The notes: generated from the sequence alone by a model not told the origin. Counted from the first letter of the stretch, positions 1-6,355 are shown. The stretch is 6,558 nt of DNA from Candidatus Nomurabacteria bacterium (GCA_943350065.1 CALQZZ010000031.1:1-6558); one strand, 5' to 3'. Translations and numbers: made by a program.

Positions 1-698
1 ATTTTATATTCTTCAAATCTTTTTATTAAATCTGCAGGGGCTTTAAAAAATTTTAAGTCATCAATATATTGCTTTGTATTTTCACCAAATGAACCAAGGT
101 AAAAAGAACGTTTATGACTTCCATCACCATCTTTTGTGTATTTTTCGTATGCTTCGTAAAGAACCTTATCTTCTACCTTTCTTTTTTCGTTTAAATCAAG
201 AAGATTTTTGTAATATTCAGAATTATAAATTTCTTTAAATTTATTTGGTAAATCAGATTTTATTTTTTCTAATAAATTGTTTAACTCTTTTTCTGCTTCT
301 CCTTCTGGGCCTGTATTTATTTTTTCTGTTGTACTACTTTGTATTTCTTTAACTTTTTCTCCTTTTACTTCCCCAATTTCTTTTTCACTTTCTGCTTTAA
401 TTTCAGTAATTTCTTCAGCGTTTTCTTTAAGTTTTTCATCAACTTCAGCGGTTTTTTCTTGCACTACTTCAGCAGAACCATTCATGGCTTCTACTTTTAT
501 ATTCGTTGTTTCTGCTGATGGTACAGGTGTATTCACTTCTACTACTTTTGCATCAATAGCTTCAAGTTTGGCTTTTGCTAATGCAACAATATCTTCATGT
601 CCACCCATAATTTCAGTATCTTCAATAAAAGCTTCAATATCTTTTTTTGTTTCTTGCTTAGCTAAGTCTTGTTTTAATAACTCTTTTTCATTATCCAT
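1..698 (-). CDS. Glu/Lys-rich, coiled-coil-like soluble protein, C-terminus cut by window edge
   Basis: The minus strand is open from an ATG at 698 to the left edge, giving 232 full codons with no stop, so the true C-terminus lies outside the window. I do not recognise the family. The N-terminal part (residues 1-55) is charged and helical. A Pro/Thr/Ser-containing break follows at about 57-66, then a long Glu/Lys-rich stretch at about 77-127 with repeated E-K/E-I spacing that suggests a coiled coil. From residue 137 onward the composition is more mixed and looks like a folded domain, with aromatic-rich segments (Y158, Y162, Y163, F199, Y200, F217, F218). There is no signal peptide or membrane helix, so a cytoplasmic location is inferred. 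The gene starts 15 bases after the stop of the 60-residue gene, which suggests one operon. No Shine-Dalgarno motif precedes the ATG; the nearest purine run is AAAGAA about 7 bases upstream. Long open reading on the opposite strand of this region is a shadow of this gene. Confidence 0.8.
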   Translation of the reverse strand, partial: MDNEKELLKQDLAKQETKKDIEAFIEDTEIMGGHEDIVALAKAKLEAIDAKVVEVNTPVPSAETTNIKVEAMNGSAEVVQEKTAEVDEKLKENAEEITEIKAESEKEIGEVKGEKVKEIQSSTTEKINTGPEGEAEKELNNLLEKIKSDLPNKFKEIYNSEYYKNLLDLNEKRKVEDKVLYEAYEKYTKDGDGSHKRSFYLGSFGENTKQYIDDLKFFKAPADLIKRFEEYK

Positions 699-713
699 AA
701 AATAATTCTTTAT

Positions 714-896
714 TTATAATCCAAGTGATGTTCGAACCGCATCGACTTTTTGAGCTTCGAGCTCTTTAATATAATTAGTAATAATATCTTTTCGTTCTTT
801 TAAAAGACCTTGGCGTTCTTTACCAAGTTCTTCGAGTTTTCGTATTGCTTCATTGTATATTTCCTCTATTTTTTTAGCTTGTTCTTGTGGGGTCAT
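714..896 (-). CDS. Small helical protein of 60 residues, unknown function
   Basis: This is a complete short gene with ATG at 896 and stop TAA at 714-716. The product is almost wholly charged and helical. Residues 3-53 contain regularly spaced Leu/Ile (I11, I14, I18, L21, L24, L31, L32, I38, I39, I43, L46) among Glu and Lys, as expected for an amphipathic or coiled-coil helix. It has no Cys, no membrane segment and no signal peptide. It resembles in style small orphan proteins of Patescibacteria, but I cannot assign a function. It lies 47 bases downstream of the P-type ATPase gene and 15 bases upstream of another Glu/Lys-rich helical protein; a physical partnership of the two helical proteins is a guess. 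An extended -10 element just upstream suggests its own promoter with a very short leader. Strand, compact spacing and non-random amino-acid pattern support a real gene despite the small size. Confidence 0.75.
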   Translation of the reverse strand: MTPQEQAKKIEEIYNEAIRKLEELGKERQGLLKERKDIITNYIKELEAQKVDAVRTSLGL

Positions 897-906
897 AACA
901 CTTAAA

Positions 907-915
907 ATTATAACA
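907..915 (-). promoter_or_regulatory. Extended -10 promoter for the 60-residue gene
   Basis: Read on the minus strand this is TGTTATAAT, a full match to the extended -10 consensus (TG, one base, TATAAT). No convincing -35 box lies 16-18 bases upstream, which is tolerated for extended -10 promoters. A start about 7 bases downstream would fall near 900, leaving a leader of only a few bases before the ATG at 896. In AT-rich DNA TATAAT is common, so the TG extension and position between two genes carry the weight. Confidence 0.5.
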
Positions 916-932
916 TAGTTTATTCTAGTTTA
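916..932 (-). repeat. Two direct copies of TAAACTA upstream of the -10 element
   Basis: On the minus strand TAAACTA occurs at 932-926 and again at 922-916, with a 3-base gap and therefore a 10-base period, close to one helical turn. The pair sits immediately upstream of the extended -10 at 907-915. It could be a tandem operator half-site pair or a chance repeat in AT-rich DNA. Confidence 0.3.
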
Positions 933-943
933 GCTATTTTTTT

Positions 944-3337
944 CTACACTGAAACTTTACTATAAAAACCTCTTTTTACCATTTCTACAGTCATAAAATA
1001 ACAAATAGTTATACTTATAATTATAAACAAAATTGGTAATGGAAGTGGAGTAAAACCAAAGAAATGCCCCAACGACGATAATGCGATACCAAGGGCAACA
1101 ATAACGGAACCAAACATTGCACACACAACTATTTTACTAGCAGGTTCTGATTTTAAAAATGACTTATTGCTTCTTATAAAGAAAATCACTAAAGTTTGAG
1201 TTATAAAAGATTCTACAAACCACCCTGTCTGAAAACCTGATCCAGCTAAATTAAACACTTTAAATAAAATAACAAATGTTAATAAATCATAAAAAGTACT
1301 CGTAAGTCCAAACGCAAACATAAATTTCTTAATATATTTTATATTCCACGGTTTTGGTTTGTTGAGATATTCTGATTCAACGTTATCATACGACAAAGAA
1401 AATTGTGAACTTTCATACAATAAATTGTTTAGTAAAAGTTGAACGGCAGTCATTGGAAGAAATGGCAAAAAAATACTCGCTATGGTCATAGAAATCATAT
1501 TGCCAAAATTTGATGATACTGCCATAGAAATATATTTCATTGTGTTAGCAAAAGTTTTACGACCTTCAACTACTCCGCTGATTAATTCACTAAAACTTTT
1601 TTCCATAAGAATAATATCAGCAGCTTCTTTTGCTACATCCACTGCATTATTAACTGAAATTCCTACATCAGCCATGCGAAGTGCTGGAGCGTCATTAATA
1701 CCATCACCCATATACCCAACAACATGACCATTTGCTTGAAGTGCTTTAATGATACGATTTTTTTGAGCAGGAGTTGCTCTTGCAAAAATAGAAATTTCAT
1801 TTACTTTAAATTTAAGCTCTTCATCAGAAAGTAAATCAATTTCTGAATTTTCAATAATGTGAAGAGTGTCTAACCCAACTTCTTTTGCAACATGTAAAGC
1901 AACAAGTGGATGATCTCCAGTAATTATTTTTATAGAAATACCTTTTACTTTTAATTCATCTAGTACTTTTTTAACATCTTTTTTAGGTGGAGCAAAAAAT
2001 GCAATAAATCCCTGAAGAGTTAAATCATGTTCGTCACTTCTATCATAGGAATCTTTCTTTTCAGTCATAGTTTTGACACCAATAGCCAAAACTCTGTATC
2101 CCTCTTTTGAAAGAGTATTAAATAAATCCTCTGCTTTTTGTTTTGAAACACTGTCTATATTTGAAGCCTGCATTACATGTTCAGGAGCACCTTTTGAAAC
2201 TAATACATACTCGCCTGCAAGCTCAAAAACAATACTATCTCTACGACGTTCAAAATCAAATGGCATTTCACTTATTTTTTTACAAGAAGAAAGGTCAAAA
2301 TCTTTTTTAATTGAAATCGCTTCGTCAAGTGGAGTTTTTGTGCCTGTATGAAAATGACTAGTTATAAATCCAAGCCGTAAAACTTCAAACGAATCTTCAC
2401 CATTTAAATCAAGATATTTTACAACTTCTATTCTATCTTCAGTAAGAGTTCCTGTTTTATCAGTACATAATATATTCATACTGCCAAAATTTTCAACAAC
2501 AGAAAGTTTCTTAATAAGAACTCCTTTACGAGACATTTTTATTGAAGCCTTTGAAATGTTTAATGCAATAATCATCGGTAACAGTTCTGGAGTTATTCCG
2601 ACAGCTAAAGCAAGAGCAAAAAGCAAAGACTCCACTATATTTCCTTTAGTGAGTGCGTTTACTAAAAAAACAACAACTGCCATACAAACTACGGCTTTCA
2701 TAATTAAAAAACTAAAGGACTTTATTCCTCGTTCAAATTCACTAGATACCTCTTTTGAAGAAAGCAAGAGAACAATATTCGCAAACTTTGTTCTTTTACC
2801 AGTCTCTGTTACTTTTGCTACACCAAAACCAGTCACTACTCCACTTCCAAGATATATTTTTTCACCAAGTGGTTTCTCTACGGGCAATGACTCTCCAGTG
2901 AGAGAAGATTCATTAACAAATAAACTATTAGCTTCAACAATTTCAGCATCAGCAGATACAACATCACCAGCTTTGATTACTATATAATCACCAGGAACAA
3001 GATTCCTTACAGGAATTCTAACAACTGCTCCATCTCGCCACACATTTGCTTCAGATGCTACTTTTGCAAGTAACATCTCTACTGTTTTTTGTGATTTGTA
3101 GGAAACAGAGAAATCAATAATTGAACTTGCAAAAATTATAGTAAGAATAAGTATTGCACTTATATATGAACCTGAAATAAACGAAATGAGAGTCGCAAAT
3201 AAAAGAAGAATAATTAGCGGACTTTTAAATTCATTTAAAAATGTTTTAAAGGCTGATTGTTTTTCACGAGCTTCGACTTCATTTTTACCAAAAGTTTTGA
3301 GAAGTAAAATTGCTTCTTTTGTGGTTAGTCCTTGCAT
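944..3337 (-). CDS. mgtA: Magnesium-importing P-type ATPase (MgtA/MgtB type, P3B)
   Basis: This 797-residue membrane ATPase would drive Mg2+ into the cytoplasm by ATP hydrolysis through an aspartyl-phosphate intermediate. The P-type hallmarks are all present in order: TGES of the actuator domain at 147-150, the M4 motif PELLP at 250-254, DKTGT at 293-297 with D293 as the phosphorylated residue, KGAPE of the nucleotide domain at 382-386, TGD at 473-475 and GDGIND at 544-549. Predicted membrane pairs lie near 39-77 and 210-259, with six more helices from about 611 to 785. The C-terminal half points to the Mg2+ class rather than Ca2+ pumps: SSNFGN (608-613), FLPFLPM (623-629) and NNLLYESSQ (637-645) closely follow enterobacterial MgtA. 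It is about 100 residues shorter than E. coli MgtA, mainly at the N-terminus. The ATG at 3337 suits the usual start of the actuator region, and an in-frame stop occurs shortly upstream. No Shine-Dalgarno motif is seen. The stop is TAG. The upstream gap is only 73 bases, too short for an M-box leader. Exact cation specificity is inferred from family likeness. Confidence 0.93.
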   Translation of the reverse strand: MQGLTTKEAILLLKTFGKNEVEAREKQSAFKTFLNEFKSPLIILLLFATLISFISGSYISAILILTIIFASSIIDFSVSYKSQKTVEMLLAKVASEANVWRDGAVVRIPVRNLVPGDYIVIKAGDVVSADAEIVEANSLFVNESSLTGESLPVEKPLGEKIYLGSGVVTGFGVAKVTETGKRTKFANIVLLLSSKEVSSEFERGIKSFSFLIMKAVVCMAVVVFLVNALTKGNIVESLLFALALAVGITPELLPMIIALNISKASIKMSRKGVLIKKLSVVENFGSMNILCTDKTGTLTEDRIEVVKYLDLNGEDSFEVLRLGFITSHFHTGTKTPLDEAISIKKDFDLSSCKKISEMPFDFERRRDSIVFELAGEYVLVSKGAPEHVMQASNIDSVSKQKAEDLFNTLSKEGYRVLAIGVKTMTEKKDSYDRSDEHDLTLQGFIAFFAPPKKDVKKVLDELKVKGISIKIITGDHPLVALHVAKEVGLDTLHIIENSEIDLLSDEELKFKVNEISIFARATPAQKNRIIKALQANGHVVGYMGDGINDAPALRMADVGISVNNAVDVAKEAADIILMEKSFSELISGVVEGRKTFANTMKYISMAVSSNFGNMISMTIASIFLPFLPMTAVQLLLNNLLYESSQFSLSYDNVESEYLNKPKPWNIKYIKKFMFAFGLTSTFYDLLTFVILFKVFNLAGSGFQTGWFVESFITQTLVIFFIRSNKSFLKSEPASKIVVCAMFGSVIVALGIALSSLGHFFGFTPLPLPILFIIISITICYFMTVEMVKRGFYSKVSV

Positions 3338-3378
3338 AAATATTTTAAAAATAATTCGGTATTTAAACTAACTAATTT

Positions 3379-3413
3379 TAACATTGTTCAATACTCGGTG
3401 TTGAACAATGTTA
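3379..3413 (-). terminator. 13-bp perfect hairpin at gene end, possible terminator
   Basis: Arms 3379-3391 and 3401-3413 are exact inverted repeats of 13 bases around a 9-base loop. The stop codon TAA of the upstream gene (3411-3413) forms the base of the stem. The stem is AT-rich, with three G-C pairs. On the minus strand the bases after the stem are A-rich and then mixed (AAATTAGTTAGTTT), so the U-tract of a classical intrinsic terminator is poor. It may instead be an mRNA 3'-end stabiliser or an operator 42 bases upstream of the Mg2+ ATPase start. Confidence 0.5.
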
Positions 3414-4595
3414 CTGATACTGAATAAAACTAGGTTGAGGTTGGAGTTTCATTACTTCTTCTGGGGTCATCATTCGTTTCTTTTCTTGTTGTAAGTCATT
3501 TTTATAGAAAAGTTTAAAACCAGTAAATTGCACAGGTTGCTGTTGTATAAAATACTTGTAAGTTCCCTTTTTCTTTTCCATTCCTCCCCAGCCATCCATA
3601 TCCATCACTATCTGGACTTCAGGAAGTGGTTTAATATTTTTATAATTCGTGACCATTTTTTCTGTAAAACGATGTACAATTAAAATCTTTGGAGTTAAGT
3701 TATTTTCTTTCACAAGCTTAGCTAAATATTCCGCAGCATAATTCACATCAGTAGCATCAAAAGTACCAATTACTTTTCCTGGAGCCTTCCCTGTCTTCAT
3801 AGAAAATTCTGGATCAATAGCGAGGTGAACTTCCGGCATTTTTAAATATTTTTCAAGCAAAGGTAATTCTGTTTGCAAATTACTCAAACCAACTTGAATA
3901 TCTAAAATAACAATTCCGTTTACTTTTTTTGCTAAAGCAATAGCAATATCCGTCTGCTTATCAGGCATTCGAAAACGATATTTCCCATCACTCCCTGCAC
4001 TTCCTTGTGCAGTGATAGCAATATAATCGATTGCTGGAATCACTGGAGTCGTCGGATCAGCCTGTCTCCATTTTTCCATTTCTGCATTTAATTTTGATAT
4101 CATTTCAGCTTCTGGATACTCTCCTAATACTCCCATTTTTTTAGAATAAAAATTACCATAATAAGCAATAATTCTATTAAAAGGTAAAAGTGCCCCAGAA
4201 TTTGGATAAACAGCTTTCACGGGCCAAATATTAGGCTTAGGAACTGGAACAGATTTAACTACTGCTGGCTTTACTGGAACTTTTCCAGTAGTACTTTTTG
4301 TATCTGTTGTTTTTGCAACGACAGGAGCAACTACTACAGTTTTTGGTATTGGATAATTAGCTAATTGTTTCAATTTTAAATCATAAGCTACAGTATCTAG
4401 CGGAATAATTTTAACCTCTGGCACTATTTCATTTTTGACTAAAATATTATCTTTAATTTTTGGTTCTACATCAGCTTGACTGTATTTTGAAGGGAAAATA
4501 TCTCCAATATAAAAAGTTCCTAAAATAATTAGAACTGAAAAAATGACTAACGAAAGTAGTCGTACCTTACTAAATTGTTTGAAAAACTTATTCAT
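3411..4595 (-). CDS. Membrane-anchored extracytoplasmic protein with TIM-barrel-like domain
   Basis: This 394-residue protein has a short basic N-terminus and a hydrophobic helix at about 11-31, with no clear signal-peptidase site, so an N-terminal membrane anchor is likely. A Lys/Val/Pro/Thr-rich linker follows at about 80-124. From 141 on, eight hydrophobic beta-strand-like segments can be read in turn: 141-149, 186-195, 227-236, 255-265, 274-285, 302-311, 326-337 and 357-367. Several end in acidic or polar residues: D190, D232, D261 and E263, D280, H308, D332 and D334. This is the pattern of a TIM barrel such as glycoside-hydrolase-like folds. I recall similar conserved C-terminal segments (VHLAIDPEF, QFTGFKLFY, MMTPEEV, ending IQYQ) in uncharacterised secreted or lipoproteins of other bacteria, but no named activity. 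It is divergent from the plus-strand Cys-rich gene and stands 73 bases upstream of the Mg2+ ATPase gene. A cell-wall or polysaccharide hydrolase is a hypothesis only. Confidence 0.85.
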   Translation of the reverse strand: MNKFFKQFSKVRLLSLVIFSVLIILGTFYIGDIFPSKYSQADVEPKIKDNILVKNEIVPEVKIIPLDTVAYDLKLKQLANYPIPKTVVVAPVVAKTTDTKSTTGKVPVKPAVVKSVPVPKPNIWPVKAVYPNSGALLPFNRIIAYYGNFYSKKMGVLGEYPEAEMISKLNAEMEKWRQADPTTPVIPAIDYIAITAQGSAGSDGKYRFRMPDKQTDIAIALAKKVNGIVILDIQVGLSNLQTELPLLEKYLKMPEVHLAIDPEFSMKTGKAPGKVIGTFDATDVNYAAEYLAKLVKENNLTPKILIVHRFTEKMVTNYKNIKPLPEVQIVMDMDGWGGMEKKKGTYKYFIQQQPVQFTGFKLFYKNDLQQEKKRMMTPEEVMKLQPQPSFIQYQ

Positions 4596-4651
4596 TTATA
4601 GCATAATTATACACTTTAAAAAGAAAAAAGAAACTTTGCTTTATGCTATAA
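4596..4651. repeat. 11-bp perfect inverted repeat in the divergent promoter region
   Basis: TTATAGCATAA at 4596-4606 and TTATGCTATAA at 4641-4651 are exact reverse complements separated by 34 bases. The right arm contains nearly all of the extended -10 of the plus-strand gene. The left arm runs from the minus-strand -10 to the base before the minus-strand ATG. Identical sequence therefore faces both genes, which would suit binding of one regulator to both promoters; this role is inferred. The rest of the 106-base gap holds an A-rich run at 4618-4633 and no gene. Confidence 0.5.
4606..4611 (-). promoter_or_regulatory. -10 box for the TIM-barrel-like protein gene
   Basis: The minus strand reads TATAAT here, a perfect -10 hexamer. 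It ends 10 bases before the ATG at 4595. The best -35 candidates 16-17 bases upstream (TTTCTT or GTTTCT) are weak. Transcription would begin near 4599, giving a leader of about four bases and no room for a ribosome-binding site. Confidence 0.45.
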
Positions 4652-4652
4652 T
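4644..4652 (+). promoter_or_regulatory. Extended -10 promoter for the Cys-rich membrane protein gene
   Basis: The sequence TGCTATAAT matches the extended -10 consensus exactly. There is no good -35 box; the expected place is an A-rich run that could act as an UP-like element. Transcription would start near 4659, leaving a leader of about 43 bases before the ATG at 4702. That leader is AT-rich and has no evident Shine-Dalgarno motif. Confidence 0.55.
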
Positions 4653-4701
4653 ATAAAAGTCGTAATTATTAAAAATAAATAAAGCCTTTAGATAAAAACA
4701 T

Positions 4702-4965
4702 ATGGAAAACAAAGAAAATAGTTGTGGTTGTGAAACAAGTAAATGTGGAATGAATGTTCCAGGTTGTAATTATAAACATAGAGTATTAAAAAAACTTTTC
4801 ATGCTTTTAGTTATGATTATAATTTTTAATCTTGGTGTTAAAATCGGAGAAGTAAAAGGAATGTTAAAAATGAACATGTATTACAATTCACAAAAAACCA
4901 CACAAACACAAAATAGCAACTATGCTTATCCAATGATGGGTGGATTTGAACAAGGAATAAACTAA
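4702..4965 (+). CDS. Small Cys-rich single-pass membrane protein
   Basis: The product has 87 residues. The N-terminal 27 residues carry four cysteines (C8, C10, C15, C22) and H26, spaced as CXC, four residues, C, six residues, C, which is a plausible metal-ligand set. Residues 32-48 form one hydrophobic membrane helix, flanked by R27, K30, K31 and by K47, E50, K52. The basic residues before the helix suggest the Cys-rich part faces the cytoplasm. The tail is polar, rich in Asn/Gln/Thr, and includes methionines M54, M57, M59, M78 and M79. I recall similar short Cys-rich plus helix proteins in Patescibacteria, but no function is established to my knowledge. It is the only plus-strand gene, has its own extended -10 promoter and ends before a strong terminator. 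Metal binding or redox sensing is inferred from composition alone. No Shine-Dalgarno motif precedes the ATG. Confidence 0.8.
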   Translation: MENKENSCGCETSKCGMNVPGCNYKHRVLKKLFMLLVMIIIFNLGVKIGEVKGMLKMNMYYNSQKTTQTQNSNYAYPMMGGFEQGIN

Positions 4966-4985
4966 TACTTTTTAAAATTAGTATT

Positions 4986-5023
4986 AATTAAAAAACTCTA
5001 CAGTAATGTAGAGTTTTTTAATT
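4986..5023. terminator. Bidirectional intrinsic terminator between convergent genes
   Basis: Arms 4986-5001 and 5008-5023 form a perfect 16-bp stem with a 6-base loop (AGTAAT). The inner part of the stem, ACTCTAC/GTAGAGT, is bordered by six A on the left and six T on the right, so RNA from either strand has a hairpin followed by a U-tract. It lies 20 bases after the plus-strand stop and directly abuts the minus-strand stop codon at 5024-5026, so it can end transcription of both convergent genes. Confidence 0.9.
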
Positions 5024-6352
5024 TTATATATTAGTTTTATTTATTTCTTGTATACTATTTTCTTTATGTCTTTTAAAGATATTGTAAATTTTAGAAAAGA
5101 AAGCAGTAATTAATTTTAAGATGGTCAATAAGCCGATCAATGGTAGTAAGAAAAACACTAATCCTCTAAATACAAAAGTTATTATTTTTTGATACATATT
5201 TCTCTGTATTGAAATTACTACAGTCTCACTTGGTTTACTTTCAATATTATTATCGGTTTTAGAAATAGCATAAATAGAGTAAATACCATGTTTAATACGG
5301 TCATTATTAACAAAAGTAAATAAACCGTTTTTGTCTGCGAGGACTGTGCCAGCTTGTTCAAAGTCCCCTGCGACGTATGAAGTTTTTCCAAGCAAAGTAT
5401 TATAAATATTATCACTATTATCTAATTGAGATTTAATAAAAATATTTACATTTTCATTTGGACTAGCATTACCAGAAATTACCAAGAAATCTCCATCTCG
5501 AAGAACTTGACCAGACATTTTAATAACAGGTTTTAGTAATGTCGCAATTTTAAAATTAGCACTATTTATTAATTTATTTCCATCATTATCAATGGCTTCG
5601 ACGGTTAATGTATGTTCACCAGACAAAAGCTCTGGTGTTGTATATATACCAGTACCATCATCATTCCAAATAACAAAACTTCCTTTATCTATTGATATAT
5701 TGTAAGAAATAATTGGAGTAATTGTATTACTAACAGTAAAATTAAATTTCTTATAAGGCAATTCTATTTCAACTAAAGTAGGAACTGGTGTAATGGTAAA
5801 AATTGGTTCAGGTAAATTCACAACAGGGGTTTTTGCTGGTGTTTTTATTGGAGTAGCCACTATGGTAGATGGAGCTTTTTTAATAGTAATATTTACTGTA
5901 CCTGTTTTATCTAAAACATTTGTACCAAAGCCATCATTTGCTAACACTGATGCTGAAGAAAAATTAAGATTGGCTACACCAGAAGTCTTAGCTTTGAATG
6001 TTATAGTTGTAATTTTTCCTTTTGTTCCATTGTATCCAGGATTTAAAACAATACCTTCATAGTGAACAGTGTCACCTTCTTTGACTGGTTCAGTCGTCCA
6101 GACATTTACAATTGAATTAGCTTTAGAAAGGCTGACAATAGATAATTTATCTGCTGGGTAAGAAATTTTTCCAGAGATAGCATTTATAGCTTTATCTGAA
6201 GTGGTAGAAACAAAAACACTCACAGTAAAAGTATCTCCTACATTAGGAGAATAATTACTTGGTGTTAAGGACAAAGAAGCAGCATTAGCCTTCTGGCCAA
6301 AAGCTAAAAATGATAACATGAATATAGTAATAATGAATATTTTTAATTTCAT
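5024..6352 (-). CDS. Secreted cohesin-domain and Ig-like surface protein with C-terminal membrane anchor
   Basis: This 442-residue protein starts with a typical signal peptide: basic MKLK, a hydrophobic core, and cleavage likely after the ANA at residues 22-24. Residues 25-157 resemble a cohesin-type beta-sandwich: a start SLSLTPSNYSPNVGDTFTV, strands around NAISGKISYPADKLSI, and a closing ITTITFKAKTSGVANLNF with a terminal VNITI strand. A Pro/Thr/Lys linker covers about 160-192. Two Ig-like modules follow, about 200-270 (ending GEHTLTVEAIDNDGN and NFKI) and about 273-383 (with VISGNASPNENVNIFI, DKNGLFTF and GIYSIYAIS). Residues 389-415 form a membrane helix, followed by a basic tail (KRHK, 427-430) inside the cell. 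No LPXTG sorting signal or dockerin is visible. The gene begins 3 bases after the stop of another Ig/membrane-tail gene, so the two are probably co-transcribed and translationally coupled; no Shine-Dalgarno motif is evident. Cohesin domains bind dockerins in cellulosomes, but here a general adhesive or display role is inferred. Confidence 0.88.
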   Translation of the reverse strand: MKLKIFIITIFMLSFLAFGQKANAASLSLTPSNYSPNVGDTFTVSVFVSTTSDKAINAISGKISYPADKLSIVSLSKANSIVNVWTTEPVKEGDTVHYEGIVLNPGYNGTKGKITTITFKAKTSGVANLNFSSASVLANDGFGTNVLDKTGTVNITIKKAPSTIVATPIKTPAKTPVVNLPEPIFTITPVPTLVEIELPYKKFNFTVSNTITPIISYNISIDKGSFVIWNDDGTGIYTTPELLSGEHTLTVEAIDNDGNKLINSANFKIATLLKPVIKMSGQVLRDGDFLVISGNASPNENVNIFIKSQLDNSDNIYNTLLGKTSYVAGDFEQAGTVLADKNGLFTFVNNDRIKHGIYSIYAISKTDNNIESKPSETVVISIQRNMYQKIITFVFRGLVFFLLPLIGLLTILKLITAFFSKIYNIFKRHKENSIQEINKTNI

Positions 6353-6355
6353 AAT

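Noticed and set aside
277..705. Open reading on the plus strand, 142 codons, Ser/Phe-rich
   Set aside because: It lies opposite the minus-strand Glu/Lys-rich gene; a Ser/Phe-rich composition is what the complement of GAA/AAA-rich coding gives. No promoter or ribosome-binding site is seen.
3342..3347. TAAAAT as a -10 box for the ATPase gene
   Set aside because: It ends only four bases before the ATG, so transcription would begin inside the start codon, and no -35 or TG extension supports it.
1482..3371. Four plus-strand open readings (1482-1727, 2073-2351, 2556-2987, 3186-3371)
   Set aside because: All but the last few bases lie opposite the P-type ATPase, whose catalytic motifs prove the minus frame is coding. 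They are antisense shadows.
3338..3410. Mg2+ riboswitch (M-box) or long leader before the ATPase gene
   Set aside because: Only 73 bases are available and about half form the hairpin shared with the upstream stop; there is no room for the fold.
4961..4986. Second small hairpin just after the plus-strand stop (TAATAC/GTATTA)
   Set aside because: The stem is six AT-rich pairs with a 12-base loop and competes with an alternative pairing ACTAAT/ATTAGT; too weak beside the 16-bp terminator that follows.
5218..5415. 65-codon minus-strand open reading within the cohesin gene
   Set aside because: It is in another frame inside a gene with clear signal peptide and Ig-like modules; hydrophobic composition arises from AT-rich DNA.
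5793..6062. 89-codon plus-strand open reading, hydrophobic
   Set aside because: It is antisense to the cohesin-domain coding region, with no independent support.
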